Source of the DNA: Didymella arachidicola | Taxonomy: Eukaryota > Ascomycota > Dothideomycetes > Pleosporales > Didymellaceae | Reading direction: 5' to 3' | Assembly (NCBI GenBank): GCA_016630955.3 | Contig: CM049995.1 | Span: 372,001 to 436,000 of the forward strand | DNA: 64,000 bases | Shown here: positions 41,869 to 52,835 of the stretch, one piece after another | Layout: every line of letters begins with the position of its first letter | Position numbering within the stretch: position 1 is the first letter of the stretch | Notes under the pieces: generated by a model | Told to the model about the DNA's origin: nothing | The model's input: only the letters and a program-made list of their open reading frames with translations | Database searches by the model: none | Position numbers and translations under genes: made by a program

Positions 41869-43172
41869 GACAACTGCCGAGAAATCCATACAGCTGTCCA
41901 GTAACATAGTGCTGGAACACGTGCGACACAGCTGCATGATGTCGAGACCTCTGCGTCTCTCGATTCTCAAACATGAGTGCGTGACCCAACAGACTGCAGG
42001 GCTGCGCCAACTGAGTACTTCCCCGCATACTACGATACAAGCATCCTTGCACATGTATATATGTACCAGTTGAATAATGATACCAATACCGAAATGGCAA
42101 TCGGCGAATCTAGCAATTCTCACCGTACCCCCACGTGCCCTAAGTGCTTTCGCGCTAAAAGAGTCAACCGCCTCCCTTGGGGCACTCGGCCCAGCGCGCT
42201 ACGCTTGGGACTCCTTCACAACAGGAATGCGTCGGCAACCCGGCAGCTGTGAGCCTCTGGCAATCGACTCGACGTTGCCCCCAAATTTTCGAAGATCCCG
42301 GCGATGGAACAGCAATGGCATGTTATTTTTTCTACTATGTATACAGCAAGCTTCTAGACGCACAACCTTCTTAAATTTGCGATCCTTACTTGCGCCGCGG
42401 AAGGTATGCTTCTACGCGACTCAGTGTCGAACTTGCTTGCGGCGCTTTTCGACATTGACAGATCGATGAAATGGCCTGAATCGATGGCAATCGGAAATGT
42501 CCCTGAGTGATCGGCGATCCATATAAGTTCGCCACTCCAACCGAGAATGCCATGTTTTCACATCGAATACCCGTTACGTCCGACGCCGTTTTTTGAGGCT
42601 CTTTTCGGCTCGAGCAGCCGGCGCCAAGTATCGTGATCCCCTCGCATCCCACTACGGATACGAAATGCCCAAGAGCAACCATAACACTCAGCACGCAAAT
42701 CTGCTCGATCATTGCACATGTTGCTCGAGCCAAGTCACGCTCACACTATGACGCGTCGTTCCAGGAGACGCTGTACCACTACGTCGCGGTGCGCTGCGAA
42801 CGCTCTTTGTGATGATACCGTTGAGATACCGTTGAGGATATTCGGACCACTTTTTGCTTTGCGATCGGCGTTGCGATCAGCAACAGACCCTGTATCCTGA
42901 CAGCACCATCATTTAGACAAGTCTCATGACTGGAGTGTTCGCATTGTACAACCTATTGCAGTCAGAATAGATGGGTCAGAGAGACAGAAAGCCAACTCAT
43001 TCGCTGCGTAGTGCGACTTTGACCGAGATGTGCAACTCGAGATTTCGCTGCTATGACGTCGCACATGCAATTTCTCGCTTTCCCATGTTTCAATCGAAAC
43101 ATTCCCATCTTTATTAGAAGTATCGAGCTCCCCTGTCGAACACCGCACAGTTGAACCGCAGAGTTTTCAGCA
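41869..43172. other. Intergenic region, 1.3 kb
   Basis: The 3' flank of VPS26 and promoter of the aquaglyceroporin gene. No supported gene. Confidence 0.5.
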
Positions 43173-45173
43173 ATGGCAGAATCCCGTCCCAATCAGCCAG
43201 GTATGTTCCCTGCATCGATCGACTTGCTGTGTTTTACAGTGCATTGCCCCCGCTGGTGATCACATTGAATAATGGAGCCTTATCTTGGTGCTGACAATAT
43301 GCAACAGAGCTCCAGGCTTACTTCGATCAACGAACCAGCCGGCAGGACCAACGACCACCTCCTCAACCAACTCGAGGTTCAACTACCGCAGGCAGCATTA
43401 CAAGGATACCTACCTCTCGTCTAGAAACACCGCACAGTCTTGCAGGGACGAACAACCACGCTAGCAGACTTCGTTCCGCAATGGAGCGACCTTCAGCCAT
43501 GGAGCGAAATGATACCAACTTGACAGCGCAGACTAGCGATACTCAGAGACTTGAGAAGAAGCAGCAGCAGTTGGTCGATGTCGAGAATGAATACTTCAAG
43601 CTCAACCCTTGGTACAACCAGCAAAAGGAGAAACCCGTCTTTGGCCTTGGCCAGCCCCTTCCACATACAATGCGACGTGGTATGTGGTGGGGCAAGAGTG
43701 ATCTTAAAAAACGCATGGAGGAGCTCCAATCAGAACAGGACGACCTGCAAAAAGGCATCGATGCGCGTGATGGGCTGGATATGGCGAAGGAGAAGGGTAC
43801 GCTCAATCTTGACATGTTTTGCTGTCAACCATGACTAACAAATGGAACAGAGGCTGGAGGCGACTCAGACGGCTCACAGACTCCGCTTCATCCTGGGCAG
43901 TCATCACAGGAAGCCTACAGCGAGGGCATCCAGTCGTACAGCAGAGGACGCATGCCAAACGTGCGCAGGCCAACATCTAACACCTATTCCATGGCTGGCA
44001 AGCAGAATAATGACGATTCGGCGACAGAAAGTGCACCGGTAAACAAGCATGGCTTGGATGAAGCAAACCAAGGCCAAGGAACTAATGGAAGGAACAATTT
44101 CGGTCTTCAAGATGGTCTTCACCCTCTTCAAGAACTCGACACAAGCGAGACTACGCAGACGCAGAAGGCGCAAAAAGAAGAGCAGAAAAAAGAGCATGAA
44201 GAGCAGCAAAAGTACTACGACCAATACCGCAACCCGATCGCGAAATTTCGAGCGCAGTACCCTCAGGCTCCGGCCGAGTTTCTTGCGGTAAGAACACTAA
44301 GTCCATTTGATGAGACAAAGCTGACCTGTCCAGACCTTTGTGTATCTCTTCCTTGGGATAGCTGCCAACCTGTCAGTGGCAACTTCATCCGAGTCCACTG
44401 GCAACTTTGAGACTCAAGCCTGGGCGTGGGGTTTCGCCGTAACAGTGGGCATTTACCTCTCTGGTGGTGTCTCTGGTGGTCACCTCAGTCCCTGCATCAC
44501 AATCGCACTCTCGATCTTCCGTGGATTCCCATGGCGGATGGCCATCGTGTACATTGCCATGCAAATGCTCGCTGGTCTAGCCGCAGGTGGTCTGGCATAC
44601 GGGTATGTTCACACGCTACTTCTGCTTGAAGATGTACTGACATGATCCAGGATTTACTACGATGCAATCAATGCGATGGATCCGGAACACACACTTGACA
44701 TCACCGGCAAGGCCCTGTTCCCCAAGGGTCCTGCATTCACCGCAACGACGGCCTTCTTTAACGACTTCGTCTTCATGGCGATATACACATGCATCGCCTT
44801 CGCTCTCGGAGATGATCAGAATTCGCCTCCTGGCCAGGGCATGACAGCTCTGATTTTCGGTTTCATGGGTTACCTGATGATGGTTTCGCTGGGCTACAAC
44901 ACTGGACTCGGCATCTCACCCGCGCGTGACTTGGGTCCCAGGCTCGTTGGCCTATGGGCAGGGTACGACTCGTTCAGCGATGCGTATTGGGCTTATGGAC
45001 CGTTTGCTGCAGCAACGAGTGGCGCGATATTTGGTGGATTCATCTATGATCTGTTCATCTTCGTGGGTGGTGAGTCGCCGGTGAACTACAGGTGGCCGGA
45101 GAAGGGCGACATCAAATGGAAGCTCAACGAGAAGAAGGAGCAGGCGAAGGATATAATTCACAACGTAGCATAG
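43173..45173 (+). CDS. Aquaglyceroporin-like MIP channel with altered NPA motifs and long N-terminal domain
   Basis: Five exons (43173-43200, 43308-43796, 43851-44287, 44334-44602, 44651-45173) give 581 aa. Residues 1-310 are hydrophilic and include a coiled-coil-like region (RLEKKQQQLVDVENEYFKLN; KKRMEELQSEQDDLQKG) and a Gln/Lys/Glu-rich stretch before the membrane core. The core has six TM segments in MIP style (FVYLFLGIAANLSVATSSES; FRGFPWRMAIVYIAMQMLAG; GFMGYLMMVSLGYNTGLGIS). Both selectivity boxes deviate: the first reads HLSPCITIAL (residues 370-372, SPC for NPA) and the second ISPARDLGPR (497-499, SPA for NPA), so both pore asparagines are serine. Family assignment is firm. Permeability to water or glycerol is uncertain. 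Confidence 0.85.
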
Positions 45174-45445
45174 AGTTTGCTGGCGAAGAAAATTGGGTTT
45201 TTTGTTGAAACGTTGCACGGGTGAAACGGGGTGGACTGTGACCGGGAATAGGGATGAGCCTCCCCGCATTCGAAAGAACGGAAACAAGGCGCATCTTAGC
45301 CCGACATCCCTTCCAGCGACCTCACTAACTCCTACTAACTCCCTGCTAGACTTGACTTGTCGTGGGGTTGACTCAGATGATTTCAAAATAAAAGCTACAC
45401 ACGCGATGTCTGCTTGAACACCCCAAAGCAAGCCTGCTTGTCCTT

Positions 45446-45460
45446 TCCTCTGCGTCGCCG
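45446..45460. repeat. Target-site duplication, 5' copy (15 bp)
   Basis: The sequence TCCTCTGCGTCGCCG is identical to 51490-51504 on the other side of the LINE. The flanking bases differ (A versus T), so the repeat ends exactly there. Confidence 0.9.
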
Positions 45461-45605
45461 ACCGAACACCAATCTTTTGATTTCTGGGTTTCCTTCACAG
45501 AAGCCCCAAAAATCACAGCAAACGATCCGGCTCACTGCGGCCACTCTGGGAGTACCTCTAACGTCCGCCTAGGCCCCCTGCGCGACGCGCAAGGAGCTTA
45601 ATAGG

Positions 45606-47267
45606 ATGGCAGAGTCTCCCTCTTCCCAGCACACAGGGTCCCCAGACTACGAGATCCCCCAGCAGTTGTATACACGCGCTCCAAGACGGCCCCAGGAGGA
45701 CATGCAGCACCATGCGCCCCTTCTGAGCAGCCAGAACCCCGGTGGGGGCGCTCCCAAACCTCGAGTCTCTGATGCCGTCCAACGCCACATCGCTGAGACT
45801 CAGCAAATTACCCAGCTATGGAACACCATCACTACTGCCTTCGCAGCAGCCGTAGATCAACACGCACAGGGCTACACTAACCCGCAAGAAGCCAGGATCG
45901 CACAGGAGCTGCAGCAGAGGGTCGTTCACGCGCTGACCTCCCTCTCCCCAAGCAACTCTCCCCCTAGCTCTCGCTGGAGCAGTGACACTAATCACAGCAA
46001 CCCCGGGAGCCAAGAGTCAGGACGCCGCTCTTGGGCGGACGTAGCCAGAGACCCCCAAATCTCAGATAGGGGTGCCAACCGACCCCTGATCCCTGCTAAA
46101 CCCCGGCCTGGTCCGTCGGCTAAGCCCAAAGAAGACGATCGAATCTTCATAGCCATCTCCAACCCAACAATGCGACTGCAACAACCCTCACCATTTGCGG
46201 TAAGATAGGCAGTTTGCAAGAGCATAGGAGGAATCACCCTGAGGGACATACCTGCCGCATCACCAATCAAAACAGGCTGGGCGATCACCCCAGCTAATAA
46301 GTCTATCCGGGACCAGCTTCTAACCCAAGAAAACCAGGAACTTCTAGCGAGAGCACTAGACGGAGACGCGGTAAGGGTCCCAGAACGCTGGATCAACTAC
46401 GCAGTACAGGGAGTACCCAGTTCCCTTCGAACCCTCGACGGCACAGAACTACCCACGACTATCCAGCTAGTGGAGGAAGAGGTATGCTCGCAAACAGGCA
46501 GGCAGCCGGTCAGCTGCAGGGCCTCACGACATGGAGCCAACCACCGTGGCCTTACCACCTGGATCATCTCTTACAAGGAGCCAGTCCGCTCGTTCCGCCT
46601 TTTTGGTATCAGCGAGTACTCCAAGGTGATCAACAAGCACCCTACCATCCAGCGCCACAACCCAGGCTGCCAGGGCTACTGTAACGCTGCCCGATGCACC
46701 CAGGTAGCGCGCTGCGTGCACTGTGGAGACCGCACAGACAGACACCAAGGACCGTACGGGGACAACTGCGCCCACAAAGCCGTGTGCGCCAACTGCCACG
46801 GACCACACCCAGCTAGCCACGCCAACTGCCCTGCAGCCCCTCGCCGGGTCAACGGACACAGCATCAAGCCTACAAGAGCCGAGCTGAAGGCTATCCGACG
46901 CGCAGGCAAGATAGCACAGCAGCACCTCTACAGGACAGTCGAAGAGACCCTCAGACAGGCAACGCTTCAGCCTGAGACTACTCCTCTAGAGGCATCGGAG
47001 ACAGCGCCTCCCCAGCCTCCCACCCAGAGGCAAGAAGGAGATAGCAGGGCTTCCGCATCACTTCCTACAACGACTAACTCCTATCCATCCTCCTCTTCCA
47101 CTGGCAGAGCAAAGAGACCAAGGCGGGCCGCCACAGGCCAGAGAAGCCTCAATGTAGGACAGCTGTCTGCCGGCAGCATCCGCCCACAATCGACTATCCA
47201 CACTGACCCGTCCACCTCGGAGAGGGAAGACACCAGCATGAGCGATGACCCGCCATCGTCATGCTAG
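45606..47267 (+). pseudogene. LINE ORF1 (gag-like RNA-binding protein), interrupted by one in-frame TAG
   Basis: The ATG at 45606 opens a frame (MAESPSSQHTGSPDYEIP) that runs to a TAG at 46206-46208 and continues in the same frame, without shift, to the TAG at 47265-47267. Together it covers 554 codons counting both stops. Downstream of the internal stop lies the ORF1 core (ITLRDIPAASPIKTGWAITP), then a cysteine-rich region with zinc-knuckle-like motifs (CTQVARCVHCGD; CANCHGPHPASHANCP). The stop sits in AGATAGGCA and could have arisen by one C-to-T change in a CAG codon. A CpA-to-TpA change is the RIP or deamination type. ORF1 proteins chaperone LINE RNA, so this copy may be unable to move unless the stop is read through or complemented. 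Confidence 0.85.
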
Positions 47268-50200
47268 AACACCCCTACAACATACCAGCCCACAACAGGC
47301 GTCAACAGCACAGTCTACCAAGCAGACAACTCCGTGTATGCTGGGCCAACGTCGGCAGATGCTCGCCCTGGCACATCACAACACTAGAGCTGGCCTTCCA
47401 GAAGGGCATAGATGTTGTGTGTGTTCAAGAGCCCTTCGCATGTGCCAACTCGAGAACATCCACTCACCCTGGTTTCAAGCACCTAGCACCTATCAGCACC
47501 TGGGACAGCCCCAACACACCAGGCTCAGTCCGCCCTAGAGTGATGACATACATCCGCAGAGGCCGCCACCTACGGTACCAGGCTAGAGAGAGTCTCAACC
47601 ACCCAGACATGCTATGGGCGGTAGTAAATGGAGTCGCCATACTCAACTGCTACAGACAGCCACACACCCCAGACGTCATTCAATACGTCACACATCTGAC
47701 ACCCCCTCAGCTCTGCCTTGTCGGGGGCGACTTTAACGCCAGACACGAATCCTTTGAGCCTACCATCACTGCAGCCAACGGAGGAGTGGAGCTAGCTAGA
47801 TGGGCTGCCAACGCGTCTATGGACTACATTGGTGTGCCAGGGCAGCCAACACACTGCGCTGGTCACGTTCTTGACCTCACCTTCTCTAACATCCCGTTTG
47901 CCCAGTCTGCTGTCGATGCTAGCATGCACAGCGGCTCAGATCATGAGACGATAGTGACCTCTGTCCCCATCTCCACACCAGGCACTCCGCAACTAGAACA
48001 GTACCACTACAGAGTTCCAGAGGCGAGCCTAGCTAAGTTCGCTGGGCTGGTAGAAATGGGTGCCCAAAACATCGCAGACCCGCTTGCAACACAGGATGCA
48101 GCACAGCTAGAAGAATGCGTCACGCTGCTCACAGAGGCTATACAGCACTCTGTACAGGCAGCAGGCAAGCTCAACCGCAAGGAAGGCCGCGCTGCACCAT
48201 GGTGGACCGAGGAGTGCAAGACCGCCTACCAGGCCTACAAACGTGCTAGACAGCTCTGCTCTGGCAGTCTACCAGAGGAGAGACAGGCCTTCAAGACTAC
48301 CGTCCGACAGGCCAAGAGGCAGTACTGGAGGCACGTCATCGATAACGCTAGAGACGACAAGGACCTGTTCAAGATCATTGCCTGGCACAAGCTCACGCCA
48401 GAGAACCAGGACACTCCCCTCGAAGTGAACAACAGAACGATATCAGACCCCCTGGAGAAAGCAGAGGCACTTAGACAGGAAGTTCTCAACCGCTACACAG
48501 CAGAAGATGACCTCGGACAGCGTCCAGACCAGGAGGCTGCAGCCACCCTCCCGTGGAGCACACACATCTCACTTGAGGAGTGTGAGCGAAACACGATAGG
48601 GGTGTCAAGCACATCACCAGGCACTGACCGCTCTACAGTGCGACTACTCCGCGCCTGCTGGACTCAGGTGGGGGAACTCGTACGAAGGATCTTCCAGCGG
48701 TGTCTTGAACTCAACCACTTCCCGGCGCAATGGAAGCTTGCAGAGGTAGCCATGATACCGAAAGTGGGGAAAACAGACCGGACATCGCCCCGCTCCTGGA
48801 GACCGATAGCGCTTCTGTCTTGTATTGGAAAGGGACTCGAACGAACTGTGGCTAGACGTATTGCATGGACTGCCATGACACACAAGATCCTCAGCCCCCA
48901 GCATGGCGGCGCGCTTCCAAAACGCTCTGCAGCAGACCTCACTGCAGCGTTCACCCACGACACTGAAGCAGCATGGGTGCTTGGAAAGCACGTCACTATG
49001 GTCACCCTAGATGTGCAAGGCGCGTTTGACGCTCTCCTGAAGAACCGCCTGTTGCATCGGATGGCCCAACAGGGCTGGCCACAAAGGACGATCCTCTTTG
49101 TAGACTCATTCCTAACTGACCGGAGGGTGCAAGTCCGCCTTGGCCAGGTCACCACTCCTAGCTACGCAGTTGCCTGCGGCACACCCCAGGGGTCGCCTCT
49201 CTCACCCGTCCTGTACACACTGTACCTGGCAGAGCTACTATCCATGGACACTGAACGGAGGTTTGGGTACGCAGACGACATATGTCTATACCAGGCCTCA
49301 CACTCTATGGACGACAACGTCGAGCTCCTCGCAGAAGACCTAAGGGAGATCAGAGCATGGGGTGAGGCTAATAAGGTTACCTTTGCTCCAGAAAAGCAGG
49401 AAATGATCCACCTGACCAGACAGCGGAGCAGCTATGCGCCTCCCTGCGTCGTAGATGAACAGCTCACGATCTATCCAATCCTCCCGGGTGGAGAGCACAG
49501 TCAGCCAGCCCTGCGCTGGTTAGGCGTGTGGTTTGACCGCAGACTCACCTTCCGACGGCATGTAGCTACGCGCACGGCAAAAGCTGCCAAGGTAGCCTAT
49601 CACATTCGCAGCCTAGCTAGGACTACCTATGGACCCCCAGCCAGCTCCCTCCGCAAGGCCACTGTTGCCTGTGTGTACCCATCACTCCTGTATGGAACTG
49701 AATGCTGGTACAGAGGCCGCACCAAAAAGCCACACACACTTAAACCAGGCAGGCCACAAGAGGTCAGCGCTTACATTGGGTGGCACATAGCTGCCATAGA
49801 CAAAACACTAGCCATAGCGGCAAGAGGCATCCTACCAGCGTGGAGAACAACCCCTATAGCTGCACTCTTCCGAGACGCCGGACTGCTACCGGCAGCAGTG
49901 GCACTCGAGGAAGCCAGACTCAGATTTGCAACCCACCTGCGCACTACAGATGCAGACCACCCTCTCACTAGGCGCACAGCAGTACCTATCGTAAACAGGG
50001 GCGTAAAAACCGGACAACCCCAGCGAGTCAAGACGAAAGTCCAACAGATGGCATCTCTTCTACCAGAGACCCCCAGGACTACACTCTCAGCCCCTCACTA
50101 CTCGACTGGCTGCCGAACAGACCCGACGCTTAGCCTAGACAAGAAGACTGCAGCTAAGGCTTTTAAAGAATGGTGGGCCCAGCTCTCACCACTAGAAGTC

Positions 50201-51094
50201 ACTATCTTCTCAGATGGCTCTGAACAGTACACAAAGGAAGGAGAAAAGCGGGTTACCTACGGCTTTGCAGTGTATCAGAACGGAAAACAACTGCACACTG
50301 GACGCGGGTCACTCAACCCTACCTCGCACGTCTTCGACGCGGAAGTAGTAGGAGCATGGAGAGGCCTCCAGCATACCGTAAGGCAACCAGAGCTCCGCAC
50401 CCGCCGAATCTGGCTGTGCATAGACAGCACCTCAGTGGTCTGGTGCCTCAGGGGCGACGCACCTCCTACCTCTCAATGGGCTTTCCTGGAGTGCCATGGC
50501 GCCATGGAGACACACGACGTCTCTATCAAATGGGCCCCTGGACACCTAGACATTGAGGGGAACGAGGCAGCAGACAGATTAGCCAACCTAGAAGCCCAGC
50601 ACCCCTCACCCCCGACTGGAAAAGCCGCTCTGCCTACACTCTCAGGCATCAAGACGATAGCCCGCAAGACACTGCGACACACACAACAGACCTGGTGGTC
50701 TGACAAGAAGACTAAGCTCTCGAAATGGTACAAGAGCTGGGACTTGGACTATGCACCACGCAGCAGTCCAAGGGAACTAGACCTACCAAGGGCCACGTTA
50801 GCCAGGCTCCTCTCCATCCAATCTAGGCATGGGGACTTTGCCTGGTATCACCGAATGTACAATCACAAGGATGCAAACCTTAGCTGCTCATGCGGGCGCG
50901 ACAAGACGCCAGAGCACCTCGTGCTCTGCCGCAAGACCCGCGGGAGCTTTAGCAGATGGCCGCTGCGACCACTAATACTACCATCCAGCCAGGCTGATGG
51001 CCTAGCGTACACTGCAGCACTAGTGAAGGAGCCAGAGGCCTTTGACGCCTTTGTCAAACTTACACAGTACTTCACCAAGATCTGCCCCCGCTAG
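47261..51094 (+). CDS. LINE ORF2 polyprotein: endonuclease - reverse transcriptase - RNase H
   Basis: An uninterrupted 1277-aa frame. Residues about 20-240 form an APE-like endonuclease with VVCVQEPFA, GGDFNARHESFE and GSDHETIVT. The reverse transcriptase follows with AMIPKVGKTDRTSPRSWRPI, VTLDVQGAFDALLKNRLLHR, GTPQGSPLSPVLY and the catalytic box FGYADDICLY (YADD). RNase H follows from about residue 985 with IFSDGSEQ, DAEVVGAWRGLQ, CIDSTSVVWCL and IKWAPGHLDIEGNEAADRLA, giving the D-E-D-D acidic set. The C-terminus has a C-x-C...H...C finger (SCSCGRDKTPEHLVLC). All catalytic motifs appear intact. The ATG overlaps the ORF1 stop. Confidence 0.95.
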   Translation: MLEHPYNIPAHNRRQQHSLPSRQLRVCWANVGRCSPWHITTLELAFQKGIDVVCVQEPFACANSRTSTHPGFKHLAPISTWDSPNTPGSVRPRVMTYIRRGRHLRYQARESLNHPDMLWAVVNGVAILNCYRQPHTPDVIQYVTHLTPPQLCLVGGDFNARHESFEPTITAANGGVELARWAANASMDYIGVPGQPTHCAGHVLDLTFSNIPFAQSAVDASMHSGSDHETIVTSVPISTPGTPQLEQYHYRVPEASLAKFAGLVEMGAQNIADPLATQDAAQLEECVTLLTEAIQHSVQAAGKLNRKEGRAAPWWTEECKTAYQAYKRARQLCSGSLPEERQAFKTTVRQAKRQYWRHVIDNARDDKDLFKIIAWHKLTPENQDTPLEVNNRTISDPLEKAEALRQEVLNRYTAEDDLGQRPDQEAAATLPWSTHISLEECERNTIGVSSTSPGTDRSTVRLLRACWTQVGELVRRIFQRCLELNHFPAQWKLAEVAMIPKVGKTDRTSPRSWRPIALLSCIGKGLERTVARRIAWTAMTHKILSPQHGGALPKRSAADLTAAFTHDTEAAWVLGKHVTMVTLDVQGAFDALLKNRLLHRMAQQGWPQRTILFVDSFLTDRRVQVRLGQVTTPSYAVACGTPQGSPLSPVLYTLYLAELLSMDTERRFGYADDICLYQASHSMDDNVELLAEDLREIRAWGEANKVTFAPEKQEMIHLTRQRSSYAPPCVVDEQLTIYPILPGGEHSQPALRWLGVWFDRRLTFRRHVATRTAKAAKVAYHIRSLARTTYGPPASSLRKATVACVYPSLLYGTECWYRGRTKKPHTLKPGRPQEVSAYIGWHIAAIDKTLAIAARGILPAWRTTPIAALFRDAGLLPAAVALEEARLRFATHLRTTDADHPLTRRTAVPIVNRGVKTGQPQRVKTKVQQMASLLPETPRTTLSAPHYSTGCRTDPTLSLDKKTAAKAFKEWWAQLSPLEVTIFSDGSEQYTKEGEKRVTYGFAVYQNGKQLHTGRGSLNPTSHVFDAEVVGAWRGLQHTVRQPELRTRRIWLCIDSTSVVWCLRGDAPPTSQWAFLECHGAMETHDVSIKWAPGHLDIEGNEAADRLANLEAQHPSPPTGKAALPTLSGIKTIARKTLRHTQQTWWSDKKTKLSKWYKSWDLDYAPRSSPRELDLPRATLARLLSIQSRHGDFAWYHRMYNHKDANLSCSCGRDKTPEHLVLCRKTRGSFSRWPLRPLILPSSQADGLAYTAALVKEPEAFDAFVKLTQYFTKICPR

Positions 51095-51468
51095 CTCCTG
51101 CAGCCCTGCAACAGCAGCAAACACCTGCACCTAGTTCTGCTAGGTCCAGCACAATCGATGCAACACTCTTCACCCCTCCACCCCTCCACCCCTTCACCCC
51201 CTCCACTCACACGATGTCTCTTTCTCTCTCTCCTACGGCACATATATGCCTCAGAATGCAAGGAAATTACCCTAATATACATACATCGCTTAGCCTCCCC
51301 AACTGGACGGGGAGCTGTAGTTCTGAAATGGTAACAATACCCGCGCAGGCAGGAAATGCTTTCTAAGGTAGTGTATCAGCACTGTAATTCCATAGCTTAG
51401 CACGTCGTACATGCCCTTCGGGAGGCGAGATGATGGACTTATTCCACATCAACTAGACGAAAAATGAA

Positions 51469-51489
51469 TACCAACCAACCAACCAACCA
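51469..51489 (+). repeat. LINE 3' tail, (CCAA)n
   Basis: About five CCAA units form the 3' end of the element, directly abutting the 3' target-site duplication. A simple-repeat tail in place of poly-A is found in several LINE clades. Confidence 0.8.
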
Positions 51490-51504
51490 ATCCTCTGCGT
51501 CGCC
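51490..51504. repeat. Target-site duplication, 3' copy (15 bp)
   Basis: TCCTCTGCGTCGCCG matches 45446-45460 exactly. Confidence 0.9.
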
Positions 51505-51609
51505 GTTCTCCCACAATCATAATGCGCCAACAACAGCCTTACACGACTCAGCACTAGACATCGCCGACTCAGCCTCTGTTCAACGGTGTACGCAATTGCC
51601 GCCCTTGAA

Positions 51610-52835
51610 ATGTCCTCAGAAGGCAACTCGTCGCCGAAACTGGCTGTGGAGAAGCAGGAAGAGCATGGCAGCGACTCACCCGCGGTCGGCATTCGGGAAC
51701 GTGTCAAGCATGTTACTTGGGCCTGGTTCCTGTCAACGATGTCGACTGGAGGACTCTCAATTGCACTGGCAGAGACGCCGCACAAGTTTCCCGGTATGTG
51801 CTGCTACGCACTTTGACGGCCACGACTGACTTGTCTGTAGGCCTCTATACGATCGGTCTCATCGTCTTTCTCTTCGATCTCTTCCTGTTCACAGTCCTGT
51901 GTATTTGCATGCTTGCTCGAGCCGTGTTTCACTTCCAGCACTTCAAGAAGTCTTTTACTCACCCACCAGAGTCTTTTTTCCTGGGGGCATTCTTCCTTAG
52001 CATTAGTGTCATCATCGGCGGTATCCAAAGCTATGCCATTACGTATGGGCCTGCCTACCCATGGCTCATCTCCACTGTCAACATTCTGTATTGGATATAC
52101 GCTGCCGTCTCGCTTCTAAACTCCCTCTTCCAATACTACATCCTGATGGCAGCGAGCGTCGTCCGGCCAGTTCCCATCGTTCCGAGCGCATTCCTCGCAG
52201 GCTACTCAGCGATGCTTACAGGAACCATTTCGTCGCTCATCGCTGGAAATCAGCCCCCGGGCCACGCGACAGCTATCATCATATCTGGTTGCGCATACCA
52301 AGGCTTTGGGTGGATAATATCGCTCATCTGCACCACGTTCGTCATCAAGAACCTCCTGGAGAATGGTCTGCCACCACCGCATCTGCGGCCAACCTTGTTC
52401 ATACCGGTGGGCGCAGGCGCGTACACAATCGTAGCTTTGATCGGCCAGGCGAACGCCATACCCGAATCATATGGATACTTCGCCGCTCATCCTGAGTCGA
52501 AAGGCATATTGCAGACGCTTGCGCTCTTCTCTGGGGTTTTCCTATGGCTGTTCTCATTTTGGATGTTTGCCATTGCTGTTGTGGCAAATCTCAGCGTCGT
52601 GGGCAAAATGCCGTTTGCACTCACGTGGTGGGCATTCATCTTCCCGAATGTCGGCTTCACGGTGTCTACAGTCATGATTGGGAGGGAATTAGGGAGCGAG
52701 GGAATATTGTGGGTTGGAAGTGTAATGACAGCGCTTCTGGCTGGCATTTGGTGCGTCGCGTTTGTTGGCTGTGTGCGAGCTGTATGGTTGAAGCGCATCG
52801 TCTGGCCAGGAAAGGACGAAGACAAGGATCGATAA
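51610..52835 (+). CDS. TDT-family transporter, Mae1-like C4-dicarboxylate (malate) permease
   Basis: Two exons (51610-51793, 51841-52835; intron 47 nt with GTATGT donor) encode 392 aa. The protein has about ten hydrophobic segments. The first, WAWFLSTMSTGGLSIALAET, matches the Mae1/tellurite-resistance-dicarboxylate transporter signature WF..TM.TGG. The junction gives KFP|GLYTIGLIVFLFDLFLF, also family-typical. Such proteins move malate or related dicarboxylates, and some TDT members (Ssu1) export sulfite. The Mae1 resemblance is stronger. The LINE ends about 105 bp upstream of the ATG, so the native promoter has been moved 6 kb away or replaced. Confidence 0.87.

Larger units (their letters stand above)
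45461..51489 (+). mobile_element. Full-length non-LTR retrotransposon (LINE; Tad1/I-like clade)
   Basis: A 6.03-kb element bounded by a perfect 15-bp target-site duplication. It has a 145-bp 5' UTR, ORF1 (45606-47267, one internal stop), ORF2 (47261-51094) and a 3' UTR of about 0.4 kb ending in (CCAA)n instead of poly-A. ORF1 and ORF2 overlap in the heptanucleotide ATGCTAG, suggesting coupled re-initiation. ORF2 carries an APE-type endonuclease, reverse transcriptase, RNase H and a C-terminal CCHC-like finger, the order found in Tad1 and I-clade LINEs. It inserted about 270 bp downstream of the aquaglyceroporin stop and about 105 bp upstream of a transporter start codon. The GC-rich, largely open sequence shows no heavy RIP. 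Confidence 0.93.
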
